Assembly: GCA_037045355.1 (NCBI GenBank)
Contig: JBAOHO010000022.1
Coordinates: 1-64,000, forward strand
Length of the DNA stretch: 64,000 bases
Source: Candidatus Nanopelagicales bacterium
Lineage (GTDB): Bacteria > Actinomycetota > Actinomycetes > S36-B12 > GCA-2699445
Reading direction: 5' to 3'
Part shown: positions 26,153 to 35,190 of the stretch, piece after piece
Numbering within the stretch: position 1 is the stretch's first letter
Layout of the letters: each line of letters begins with the position of its first letter
Made by a program: the position numbers and the translations under genes
Notes under the pieces: generated by a model
Told to the model about the DNA's origin: nothing
What the model saw: only the letters and a program-made list of their open reading frames with translations
The model's database searches: none

Positions 26153-27874
26153 GTGGCCGCACCAACCGGATACCGCCCTTGGCGGATCCTGGGTCTGCTC
26201 GCCGTCCTGTTGATCTCTCTCACGGTGTGGGCCTTCTGGCCCGGACAGGCTCACACGCCGCAACTCGGGCTCGACTTGCGCGGCGGCACCCAGGTCATCC
26301 TCGACCCGCAGCCGATCACCGAAGGCGCCACGATCACCGAGGAACAGTTGCAGCAGTCGGTCGAGATCATCCGGCAGCGCGTCAACGGCATCGGCGTCGC
26401 CGAGGCAGACGTGTCCATTCAGGGTTCGGGCAACGACGCCGTCCTGGTCGTGTCCGTGCCGGGGGTCACGCAGGACCGCATTGTCGAACTCGTCGGCCGC
26501 ACCGCGTTGCTGAACTTCCGACCCGTCAACAACATCCTCAACCCTGCCCCCGTCGACCCGAACGCCCAGAACGACGGCTCGGGTCAGAACAACAGCCAGA
26601 ACCAGGACCAGACCCAGGGCAAGAACAAAGACAAGCAGACCAGCTCTAACAATCAGACCGACACGGCCAGCGGCAACGCAGAGGTGCCGCAGGGCGAAGG
26701 TCAGCAGATAGTGCAGGCCGACAGCGACGACGCCAAGTTCCAGCAGGAGTTACTGGCCCTCGACTGCACCCTGCCCGAGAACCAGGGCGGGGGCGCCGCC
26801 GATGACCCGGCCAAGTGGCTCGGCACCTGCGCCAACGACGGCAGTGCCAAGTACTCGCTCGAACCCGCGTTCATCAAGGGCACCGACATCGCCTCGGCGC
26901 AGGCCCAGTTGCCGCAGCAGGGCGCCGGCGGCTGGGTCGTCACCTTGGACTTCAACGGCGAGGGAGCCAGCAAGCTCGCCGAAATCTCCAAGAAACTCTC
27001 GGCACAGCCACCGCCCACCAATCAGTTCGCGATCGTCCTCGACGGTGTCGTCGTCTCCGCACCGTCATTCCGGGAACCGATCCTGGGGGGCCAGGCCCAG
27101 ATCGAGGGCAACTTCACCGCCGAGGAAGCCAACGACCTCGCCAACGTGCTGAAGTTCGGCGCCTTGCCGGTCACGTTGGAGCAGCAGTCGGTCGAAAGTG
27201 TGTCCCCGACGCTCGGCAACGATCAGCTGCGCGCGGGCATCCTGGCAGGCGCCATGGGCCTGATCCTGGTCGGTCTGTACCTGATCCTGTACTACCGGGT
27301 CCTGGGTGTGGTGGCGGTGCTCAGCCTCGTCATCGCCGCGTGGGTGACGTACTGCCTGTTCGTCGTCCTCGGCAACACCATCGGATTCACCCTGACACTG
27401 GCCGGCATCGCCGGCGCCATTGTGTCCATCGGCATCACGGCTGACTCGTTCATCGTCTACTTCGAACGTCTGCGCGACGAGATCCGCGACGGCAAGTCCC
27501 TGCGTCGGGCCGCTGACGACGGTTGGATCCGGGCGCGGCGCACCCTGCTCGCCGCGGACTTCGTATCGATTCTCGCCGCGATCGTCCTGTACTTCCTGAG
27601 CGTCGGCAACGTGCGTGGTTTCGCGTTCGCACTGGGCATGACCACGGTCGTCGACGTCATCATCTCGTTCTGGTTCACCCGCCCCGTGGCACATCTGATG
27701 GCCAACACGAAGTGGATGCAGAAGGGCGGCGCCTTCACGGGTGTTTCGCCGAAACGCCTGGGCGTCGAGTCGCTGCAGGGGGTCCGGCGAGAACCCACCC
27801 GCCGCAAGAAGGCCAAACCCAAAGTCACGACCGGGGTCAGTGGCAGCGGTCCCGATGATGGAGCGGTGATCTGA
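26153..27874 (+). CDS. secD: protein translocase subunit SecD
   Basis: A 573-aa membrane protein that uses proton motive force to pull secreted proteins through SecYEG. One N-terminal helix is followed by D-L-R-G-G-T, the P1 periplasmic domain with a long Asn/Gln-rich insertion (about residues 140-185), and five C-terminal helices with the conserved D-x-x-I and F-E-R-L-R-D-E segments. GTG 26153 follows GGAGG. There is no yajC between ruvB and secD, where many bacteria have it. The secF start lies two bases after the stop. Confidence 0.95.
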   Translation: MAAPTGYRPWRILGLLAVLLISLTVWAFWPGQAHTPQLGLDLRGGTQVILDPQPITEGATITEEQLQQSVEIIRQRVNGIGVAEADVSIQGSGNDAVLVVSVPGVTQDRIVELVGRTALLNFRPVNNILNPAPVDPNAQNDGSGQNNSQNQDQTQGKNKDKQTSSNNQTDTASGNAEVPQGEGQQIVQADSDDAKFQQELLALDCTLPENQGGGAADDPAKWLGTCANDGSAKYSLEPAFIKGTDIASAQAQLPQQGAGGWVVTLDFNGEGASKLAEISKKLSAQPPPTNQFAIVLDGVVVSAPSFREPILGGQAQIEGNFTAEEANDLANVLKFGALPVTLEQQSVESVSPTLGNDQLRAGILAGAMGLILVGLYLILYYRVLGVVAVLSLVIAAWVTYCLFVVLGNTIGFTLTLAGIAGAIVSIGITADSFIVYFERLRDEIRDGKSLRRAADDGWIRARRTLLAADFVSILAAIVLYFLSVGNVRGFAFALGMTTVVDVIISFWFTRPVAHLMANTKWMQKGGAFTGVSPKRLGVESLQGVRREPTRRKKAKPKVTTGVSGSGPDDGAVI

Positions 27875-27876
27875 CG

Positions 27877-28971
27877 ATGTCCAAGATTCGCGACGTCGCC
27901 CACAACCTCTACGGGGGCCAGGTCTCCTACGACTTCGTCGGCAAGACGAAGGTCTGGTATCTCATCTCCGGCATCATCCTGGCCGTCACCATCGGTTCGT
28001 TGATCTTCCGCGGGCTCAACCTGGGCATCGAGTTCAAGGGCGGCGCCGAGTTTCAGATCCCCGCCTCGCAGTGCACGGTCGAGCAGGTCCGCACCACCGT
28101 CAACACCGATCTCGGTGGCTCCGCCATCGTCACCCAGTTGGGCGACGGAAGTCTGCGCGTCCAGACCGAGACCGTGTCGAACGAACAGGGCAATACCCTC
28201 ACCCAGGCGCTGGGCCAGGAGTGCGGCGTCGCCGCCAATGACATCAAGATCCAAGTCGTCGGCCCGACGTGGGGCTCCGAAGTCAGCAAGAAAGCCTTGC
28301 AAGGCCTCGTCGTCTTCCTGATCCTGGTCAGCATCTTCTTGGCCATCTACTTCGAGTGGCGCATGGCGGTCGCCGCCTTGGTGGCGCTGGCCCACGACCT
28401 CATCATCACGATCGGCGTGTACTCGATCCTCGGCTTCGAGGTCACCCCGGCGACAGCCATCGGTCTGCTCACGATCCTCGGTTACTCGCTCTACGACACC
28501 GTCGTGGTGTTCGACAAGGTCAAGGAGAACACCCAGGGCATCCTCGGCCAGAGCCGCCTGACCTACTCCGAGGCCGCCAACCTGGCCATCAACCAGACCC
28601 TGATCCGATCCATCAACACGTCCATCGTGGCGCTGCTACCGGTGGCTGCCATCCTGTTCGTGGGCGCCGGCCTGCTCGGGGCGGGGACGTTGAAGGACCT
28701 CGCCCTGGCGCTGTTCGTCGGCATGGCAGCCGGCACCTACTCGTCGATCTTCGTCGCCACACCCTTCCTGGTTCAACTCAAGAACCGAGAACCCGAAGTG
28801 CAGGCTCTTGAGCGCCGCGTACTGTCGCGGCGCCGCAAGTCCGACGATGCGCAGGAGGCGCTTGAGGAGGCAGCGGTGGGGGGTGGCGCCAAAGGTGTGT
28901 CGCGCACCATCACGGAGTCAGGCGTGCGACAGCAGCCCAAACGTCAGAGCCGCTCCAAACGGCGCCAGTGA
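27877..28971 (+). CDS. secF: protein translocase subunit SecF
   Basis: A 364-aa partner of SecD with six predicted helices, G-I-E-F-K-G-G-A-E-F in the N-terminal part and the L-G-Y-S-L-Y-D-T-V-V-V-F-D motif (residues ~203-215). The cytoplasmic C-terminus is long, basic and low in complexity, with K-R-Q-S-R-S-K-R-R at the end. Directly follows secD, so they are co-translated. Confidence 0.95.
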   Translation: MSKIRDVAHNLYGGQVSYDFVGKTKVWYLISGIILAVTIGSLIFRGLNLGIEFKGGAEFQIPASQCTVEQVRTTVNTDLGGSAIVTQLGDGSLRVQTETVSNEQGNTLTQALGQECGVAANDIKIQVVGPTWGSEVSKKALQGLVVFLILVSIFLAIYFEWRMAVAALVALAHDLIITIGVYSILGFEVTPATAIGLLTILGYSLYDTVVVFDKVKENTQGILGQSRLTYSEAANLAINQTLIRSINTSIVALLPVAAILFVGAGLLGAGTLKDLALALFVGMAAGTYSSIFVATPFLVQLKNREPEVQALERRVLSRRRKSDDAQEALEEAAVGGGAKGVSRTITESGVRQQPKRQSRSKRRQ

Positions 28972-29117
28972 GTCTGGGCAGCGCCCACGGTCGCTGCGGG
29001 GTCGCGTCAGACCATCGTTTGTTCGTCTACCACTGCGGTCTTGCGGGCTCTCGTAGACTGAGCGCAGCGCCCCGTGGGGGAGCGCAGCGATCCCTGAAGA
29101 CCTGAGGGGAGGTGGCA

Positions 29118-31413
29118 ATGTCCGAGGAGACCTCGACCGGCACAACACCGCCCACCAGCCCGTCGACGACCGGTTTCGGCCCGGTGGCGTCAGTTCAGGC
29201 AGCCACCGAGCAGGTCACCCGGCTCCGCGACCGACTCGCCCGGATCACCGTGGGCGCCCGCAGCGGCTACCCGGAACTCGAGCCCTTGTTCCGGACGGTC
29301 AAGCAGTACCACCCCCGAACCGATCTGCGGCTGCTCGAACGCGCCTACGAAACCGCGCGCTTGTTGCACAAGGATCAGCTGCGACGGTCCGGGGAGCCGT
29401 ACATCACCCACCCACTGGCGGTCGCCACCATCCTGGCCGAGCTGGGCATGACCGGCCCCACGTTGGCCGCGGCACTGCTGCACGACACCGTCGAGGACAC
29501 CGAGTACTCGTTGGAGAAACTCACCGCCGACTTCGGCGACGAGGTCGGACGTCTGGTCGACGGTGTCACCAAACTCGACCGGGTCACCTACGGTCAGGCC
29601 TCTGCCGCTGAAACCGTGCGCAAGATGGTCGTCGCCATGGCCCGCGACATCCGCGTCCTGGTGATCAAACTGGCCGACCGTCTGCACAACATGCGCACCA
29701 TCGGCTGGCTGCCGACGGTCAAACAGCGACGCAAGGCCTCGGAGACCCTGGAGATCTACGCTCCGCTGGCCCATCGCCTGGGCATGAACACGATCAAGTG
29801 GGAGCTCGAGGACCTGTCATTCGCGGCGCTCCAGCCCAAGGTCTACGAAGAAATCGTCCACCTGGTCACGCAGCGGGCGCCCGCCCGGGACCAGCATCTC
29901 AACAAGGTGATCGAGGAACTCAACAGCGATCTACGGCAGGCGAAACTGCGAACGGTCGTGACCGGGCGACCCAAGCACTACTACTCGATCTACCAGAAGA
30001 TGGTCGTGCGCGGCCGCGACTTCAACGACATCTATGACCTCGTCGGGGTGCGGATCCTCGTCGACAACGTGCGCGACTGCTACGCCGCGCTGGGCGTCGT
30101 CCACGCCCGTTGGAGTCCGGTCCCGGGACGGTTCAAGGACTACATCGCGATGCCGAAGTACAACATGTACCAGTCGCTGCACACCACCGTCATCGGACCC
30201 GAGGGCAAGCCCGTCGAACTGCAGATCCGCACCCAGCAGATGCACCGGGCCGCGGAGTTCGGTGTCGCCGCGCACTGGCGCTACAAGAACGGCGCCGTCG
30301 GCGACAAGAGCGGCCCGGACGACCTCGCCTGGGTGCGGCAACTACTCGAGTGGCAGCGTGAGACCGAGGACCCCGACGAGTTCATGGACTCACTGCGGTA
30401 TGACCTCAACTCCACCGAGGTGTTCGTCTTCACCCCGCAGGGCGACATCATCGCGTTGCCCGCCGGGGCCACGCCGGTCGACTTCGCCTACTCCGTGCAC
30501 ACCGAGGTCGGCCATCGTTGTGTGGGTGCGCGCGTCAACGGTCGCCTCGTCCCGCTGGAATCCAAGCTGTCCAACGGCGACACCGTCGAGATCTTCACCA
30601 GCAAGGACGAGAACAGCGGCCCCAGCCAGGACTGGCTGCAGTTCGTCAAGAGCCCCCGCGCCAGGACCAAGATCAAGGCCTGGTTCTCCAAGGAGCGCCG
30701 CGAGGAGGCCATCGAGCGGGGCAAGGACCGCCTCAACAAGACGGTCCGCAAGCGCGGGCTGCCGCTGAAGAAGCTGCTCAGCGCCGAGTCGCTCGGCAGT
30801 GTGGCCACCGACCTGCGGCTCGCCGACGTGCAGCGCCTTGTACGCCGAGATCGGCGAGAGCCGAATGTCCGCGGAATCAGTGGTCGAACGGCTCGTCGCC
30901 CTCAGTGGCGGCGTCGAGGACGTCACCGAGGATCAACCCGTCGCGCACCGGGCCCACAAGAAGCCCACCGGCGACCCCGGCATCGTCGTCCAGGGACAAC
31001 CGGACGTGTGGGTCAAGCTCGCCCGCTGCTGCACTCCGGTGCCCGGCGACGACATCATGGGGTTCGTCACCCGCGGCTCGGGTGTCTCAGTGCACCGCAA
31101 GGACTGCATCAACGCCGGCCAACTCGCCCAGCAGGAGAACCGCATCGTCGACGTCGAATGGGCCCCGAACCAGTCGAGCGTGTTCCTGGTCAACATCCAG
31201 GTCGAGGCGTTGGACCGCGCCGGCCTGCTGTCCGATGTCACCCGCGCTCTGAGCGACCATCACGTCAACATCCTGAGCGCGTCAGTGGCGACCAACAAGG
31301 ACCGCATCGCGATCAGTCGGTTCTCGTTCGAGATGGCCGAACCCCAACACCTGGGCGCAGTGCTGCGCGCCGTGCGCGGGGTCGAAGGAGTGTTCGACGC
31401 CTACCGCGTGTGA
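29118..31413 (+). CDS. relA: bifunctional (p)ppGpp synthetase/hydrolase, one apparent extra base
   Basis: About 764 aa when one T of 30838-30839 is removed; this restores V-Q-R-L-Y-A-E-I-G. Order: HD hydrolase with H-D-T-V-E-D-T (residue ~122), synthetase with R-F-K-D (about 338; the R-x-K-D form found in bifunctional enzymes) and Q-I-R-T-Q-Q-M-H, TGS (V-F-V-F-T-P-Q-G), a helical/zinc-finger region with the Cys pair R-C-C-T-P, and a C-terminal ACT domain. It makes and degrades the stringent-response alarmones. ATG 29118 is chosen behind GGGGAGG. The apt gene usually found between secF and relA is absent. Confidence 0.94.
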
Positions 31414-31438
31414 ACCAGCCGTCCGTGCTGAGCCCGCC

Positions 31439-32674
31439 TCAGGAAGACGAGTACTCGGCGAGCGCTGATTCGGCTGCGGCCAACAATGCCCGGCTCGACT
31501 CCAGCGACTTCTCGGCGTCGGCGATCTTGCGGGCGTCACCTGACTCCTGGGCGGTCGCGAGTTGTTTCTCCAGCTTCGCCACCGATGCCTGGAACGACTC
31601 CACGGTCCGCTCGGCTCGATCACGGGCGGCTGGGTCGGTCCGGCGCCAGTGGTCCTTCTCGGCGTCGCGCAGTTTCGACTCCACGGCCCGCAGTCGGCGC
31701 TCGAGTCCGGCCTTCTCGCTGCGGGGGACGTAGCCGATCGAATCCCACTGGTCCATCAGTTTGCTCAGTTGGGCCCGCGCGGCGCGATGGTCGCCGGCCG
31801 GGACGAGGCCCTCCGCCTGAGCGAGGATCTCCCGCTTGGCTTCGAGGTTCTTCTGTTCGCCGGCATTGCGTTCGGAGTCCGCCTCGCCACGGGCACTGAA
31901 GAACACATCCTGTGCGGCCCGGAACTCCGCCCACAGTCGGTCGTCGTCAGCACGACCGGCGCGGGGGGCGGCTTTCCACTCGGCCATCAGGTCGCGGTAG
32001 GCGCGGCTCGTCGCCCCCCAGTCGGTGGAGTCCGACAACTCTCGCGCGCGGCGTACCAAGTCCTGTTTGGCCTTGACCGCCTCGGCCCGGGATGCGTCGA
32101 GTTCCGCGAAATGCTGCCGGCGGGCCTTGTCGAACTGCGAACGACCGGCACTGAAACGCTCCCACTGAGCCTGTTCGGCAGCCTTGTCGAACCGGGGCAG
32201 TGACTTCCATTCGTCGAGCAGATCGCGGAAACGCTGCCCGGTGGCCTTCCATTGGGTGGATTTCCCGAGCCGCTCGGCTTCGTCGGCGATCTCAATGCGT
32301 CGGGCTGCCGCTGCCTCACGCGCGGCCTTCTTCTCCTCGGCGATGACAGCACGGCGGGCTTCAGCTGCCTCGACGAGGGCAGCGGCCTTCGTCTCGAGCG
32401 CGGCGATGTCACCCACGAAGACGGGTTCAGGCAGAGCCTCGCGGACCTTTTCGACGACCGCGAGCGCCTGTTGCGGGCTGGCGTTCCCGTTCTTCAGGCG
32501 CTTGCTCATCAGGTCGAGTTCGACCACCAGATCCTCGTAGCGGCGCCGGTAATACGCCAGCCCGGCCTCGGGATCTCCCGCTGCCCACTGACCGACGGCT
32601 CGCTCTGACCCATCCGGCATGGTCACGTAGACCGTGCCGTCGTCGGCGATCCGCCCCGAGGAATTGCCGTCCAC
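31439..32674 (-). CDS. DUF349-domain protein
   Basis: A 411-aa, strongly helical, charged protein with repeated W-K-A-T/W-G-A-T-x-R-x-x-x-L-x-x-x-W-K segments (about residues 140-290), the hallmark of DUF349 repeats. A short N-terminal beta-rich portion (T-V-Y-V-T-M-P-D-G-S-E-R) precedes it. Actinobacterial homologues lie next to relA. No biochemical role is established. Extended coiled-coil is likely. Convergent with relA. Confidence 0.8.
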   Translation of the reverse strand: MDGNSSGRIADDGTVYVTMPDGSERAVGQWAAGDPEAGLAYYRRRYEDLVVELDLMSKRLKNGNASPQQALAVVEKVREALPEPVFVGDIAALETKAAALVEAAEARRAVIAEEKKAAREAAAARRIEIADEAERLGKSTQWKATGQRFRDLLDEWKSLPRFDKAAEQAQWERFSAGRSQFDKARRQHFAELDASRAEAVKAKQDLVRRARELSDSTDWGATSRAYRDLMAEWKAAPRAGRADDDRLWAEFRAAQDVFFSARGEADSERNAGEQKNLEAKREILAQAEGLVPAGDHRAARAQLSKLMDQWDSIGYVPRSEKAGLERRLRAVESKLRDAEKDHWRRTDPAARDRAERTVESFQASVAKLEKQLATAQESGDARKIADAEKSLESSRALLAAAESALAEYSSS

Positions 32675-32682
32675 CGCAGACC

Positions 32683-32862
32683 TCAGGAGAAGATCCGGCC
32701 GAGGATGAACCCGCCGGTGGTGAGCAGGACCATGGCGATGATCAAGACGATCGCGATGATCTTGGTGCGGTCCTGTTTGGTGTTCTTCTGCTCACGTCTG
32801 GCTTGCTGGCGCAGGTGCTTCTCCCGCGCCAGTTGACGCTGCCGCTGGTTGCTACTGGCCAT
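32683..32862 (-). CDS. small basic membrane protein
   Basis: A 59-aa protein with a charged Gln/Arg/Lys-rich N-terminus (residues 1-33) and one membrane helix (34-56). ATG 32862 is chosen because the sequence above it is not conserved-looking and GGAGG lies 7 bases upstream. Its layout resembles the N-terminal anchor of actinobacterial peptidyl-prolyl isomerases encoded at this locus, but no isomerase domain follows. It ends 8 bases before the DUF349 gene start. Confidence 0.6.
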   Translation of the reverse strand: MASSNQRQRQLAREKHLRQQARREQKNTKQDRTKIIAIVLIIAMVLLTTGGFILGRIFS

Positions 32863-32957
32863 GGCTCCTCCGCTGTTTCCCTCAGTGAGTGTACGGTGGT
32901 GCACCCCCGAGGCGTAGCCAGGGCAGAATGGTCCCTGCGTCGCCTGAAGGAGCTCTG

Positions 32958-33800
32958 TTGTTCGTCACCGGATTCCCTGCCGGACCGTGGGGCACCAACT
33001 GTTTCGTCGTGGCCCCGGGCCGGAACAGCGAGTGCATCGTCATCGACCCCGGGATGGGTTCGGTGGACCCGCTCAAGGAGATTCTCGCCGACAACAAGTT
33101 GCGCCCCATCGCTGTCCTGCTCACCCACGGTCACCTCGATCACACCTGGAGCGTGGTGCCGGTGGCGGACGGTTATGGGATTCCCGCGTTCATCCACCCG
33201 GATGACGAGATGATGCTCTCCGATCCGGCCCAGTCACTGGGGCCCGACATGCGCCACATGCTCCGCCAATTGGTACCCGACGGTGAGCTCCAGTTGGAGC
33301 CGGATGACATCAAGTTGCTCACTGATGGCGAACGGCTGGAGTTGGCGGGCATGACCGTGGACACCGACCACGCCCCAGGGCACACGCCCGGCAGTGTCAT
33401 GTATCGCCATGCCGCGACTGACGACGTCCCGCCTCTGCTGTTCAGTGGAGACGTGTTGTTCGAAGGCTCGATCGGTCGTACTGACCTTCCGGGTGGCGAC
33501 CATTCCGCGATGCTGCGCTCGCTGCGCGATGTGGTCCTGCCGATGGACGACGACACCGTCGTTCTCCCGGGTCACGGTGGCCAGACCACCATCGGGCGTG
33601 AGCGGGCCACCAACCCCTTCCTGCTGGAGATCACGTCCGAGCAGATGCTGCGTCCCCCAGAGGGAGGGCAGCGTCCCCCAGGGGGCGGACAGCGTCCCCC
33701 AGGGAGCGGGCAGCGTCCCTCAGGGAGAGGGCAGCGTCCCTCAGGGAGAGGGCAGCGTCCCTCAGGGAGAGGGCCGCTTCCTCCAAGGAGGGGAATGTGA
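32958..33800 (+). CDS. metallo-beta-lactamase-fold hydrolase with C-terminal repeat tail
   Basis: A 280-aa protein, using TTG 32958 five bases behind GAAGGAG; ATG 32928 is an alternative. It has the zinc motif T-H-G-H-L-D-H, the D-H-A-P-G-H-T-P-G second metal loop, the S-G-D-V-L-F metal-bridging Asp and P-G-H-G near the end of the fold. It resembles glyoxalase II-like hydrolases found before hisS. After about residue 230 the natural fold ends, and six in-frame 7-residue repeats (R-P-P/S-G-x-G-Q) follow. The stop overlaps hisS by ATGTGA. Confidence 0.85.
   Translation: MFVTGFPAGPWGTNCFVVAPGRNSECIVIDPGMGSVDPLKEILADNKLRPIAVLLTHGHLDHTWSVVPVADGYGIPAFIHPDDEMMLSDPAQSLGPDMRHMLRQLVPDGELQLEPDDIKLLTDGERLELAGMTVDTDHAPGHTPGSVMYRHAATDDVPPLLFSGDVLFEGSIGRTDLPGGDHSAMLRSLRDVVLPMDDDTVVLPGHGGQTTIGRERATNPFLLEITSEQMLRPPEGGQRPPGGGQRPPGSGQRPSGRGQRPSGRGQRPSGRGPLPPRRGM
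33651..33776 (+). repeat. six 21-bp in-frame tandem repeats ahead of hisS
   Basis: Units begin at 33651, 33672, 33693, 33714, 33735 and 33756 and read CGTCCCYCAGGGnGnGGGCAG. The last three are nearly identical, the first three diverged. Each contains a near-palindrome TCCCTCAGGGA that can fold on its own. They extend the hydrolase C-terminus by seven residues per unit and end 20 bases before the hisS start. Confidence 0.85.
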
Positions 33801-35059
33801 GCAACCGCCTCCAGGCCCCGAAGGGCGTCCCCGAGTACGTGCCGCCTCAGTCCGCCGAGTTCCTGGCCGTGCGGCAGGCGTTGACTCGGCCGGCCGAACT
33901 CGCCGGCTACGGCTACATCGAGTTGCCTGTCTTCGAGGACACCGCCGTGTTCACGCGAGGGGTGGGGGAGTCCACCGACGTTGTGAGCAAGGAGATGTAC
34001 ACCTTCGAGGACCGGGGCGGCCGATCGCTCTCGCTGCGTCCGGAAGGTACGGCCGGAGTCATGCGGTCGGTCATCGAACACAACCTCTTCCGCGGTCAAC
34101 TGCCGGTGAAGGTCTACTACGCCGGGCCGTTCTTCCGCGCGGAACGACCCCAGAAGGGTCGCTACCGACAGCTGCAGCAGGTCGGGGTCGAGGCCATCGG
34201 GTCGGATGATCCGCGCCTCGACGCCGAGGTCGTGGCCCTGGCTGATCGCGGATTCCGGGCGTGCGGACTGACCCAGTACGAGCTGCTGTTGACCTCGCTG
34301 GGCTGCGCGTCGTGTCGACCGGCCTACCGTGCCTTGCTGACCGAGTTCCTGCAGACGCTGGATCTCGACGAGGAGACCCGCGTGCGCGCCCAGGTCAATC
34401 CGCTGCGGGTCCTCGATGACAAGCGTGCATCGGTGCAAGACCAGTTGGGCGACGCGCCGCTGATGGTCGACCACCTGTGTGAGGAGTGTCGGTCCCACTA
34501 CGACCAGGTCCGGCATTTTCTGTCGCTCATGGGCGTGACATGGTCCGAGGCGCCGCGCCTGGTCCGCGGTCTCGACTACTACACCCGGACCACCTTCGAG
34601 TTCTCGCATCCGCTGCTCGGGGCGCAGTCCGGCATCGGCGGTGGTGGCCGATACGACGGACTCATGGAGGTGCTCGGTGGGCCTGCCCTGTCCGGAATTG
34701 GCTTCGGACTGGGCACCGATCGCACGCTCCTCGCCCGCGAGGCCGAAGGCTTGCCCCCCTTGGCGCAGCCTGGGGTCGACGTATTCGTGGTGGCTCTCGG
34801 CCCGGCCGCGGAAGACGCCGCGATCCCGGTGATCGAGGCGCTGCGCGACGCTGGGGTGGCCACCACGAGTGCCTTCGGCGGGCGAGGTCTCAAAGGAGCC
34901 ATGAAGGCCGCGGACCGCAGCGGAGCCCGCTGGGCGCTGATCATGGGCGACGACGAGGTCGCGGCAGGAAACGTCCAACTCAAGGACCTGCGTGATGGTC
35001 ACCAGCGTCATGTTCCCGTCGCCGATGTCGGGACCAGCATTGTCGGCGGCCGGGAGTGA
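33797..35059 (+). CDS. hisS: histidine-tRNA ligase
   Basis: A 420-aa class II synthetase. Motifs: R-P-E-G-T-A-G, F-R-A-E-R-P-Q-K-G-R-Y-R-Q (motif 2), the histidine loops R-G-L-D-Y-Y-T-R-T and G-G-G-G-R-Y-D-G-L, and a C-terminal anticodon domain. GTG 33797 follows AAGGAGGGG and overlaps the hydrolase stop. Two Cys pairs (C-A-S-C, C-E-E-C) near residues 170 and 225 may bind zinc. Confidence 0.97.
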   Translation: MSNRLQAPKGVPEYVPPQSAEFLAVRQALTRPAELAGYGYIELPVFEDTAVFTRGVGESTDVVSKEMYTFEDRGGRSLSLRPEGTAGVMRSVIEHNLFRGQLPVKVYYAGPFFRAERPQKGRYRQLQQVGVEAIGSDDPRLDAEVVALADRGFRACGLTQYELLLTSLGCASCRPAYRALLTEFLQTLDLDEETRVRAQVNPLRVLDDKRASVQDQLGDAPLMVDHLCEECRSHYDQVRHFLSLMGVTWSEAPRLVRGLDYYTRTTFEFSHPLLGAQSGIGGGGRYDGLMEVLGGPALSGIGFGLGTDRTLLAREAEGLPPLAQPGVDVFVVALGPAAEDAAIPVIEALRDAGVATTSAFGGRGLKGAMKAADRSGARWALIMGDDEVAAGNVQLKDLRDGHQRHVPVADVGTSIVGGRE

Positions 35060-35190
35060 GCACGCGATGAAGCACCCAGCGAAGGCACTCGCGTGAAAGA
35101 GCCAGCGAAGGCAGTCGGTGACACGTCCAGCGAGTCATCCCGTGCCGAGAAGTCAGCAGAACGGGCCAGCGAACCGGAAGGACAGCACTG

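Noticed and set aside
33651..33776. CRISPR array
   Set aside because: Units are contiguous 21-bp repeats without unique spacers and lie in frame inside a gene. The same applies to the arrays at 40358-40460, 40508-40597 and 46298-46401.
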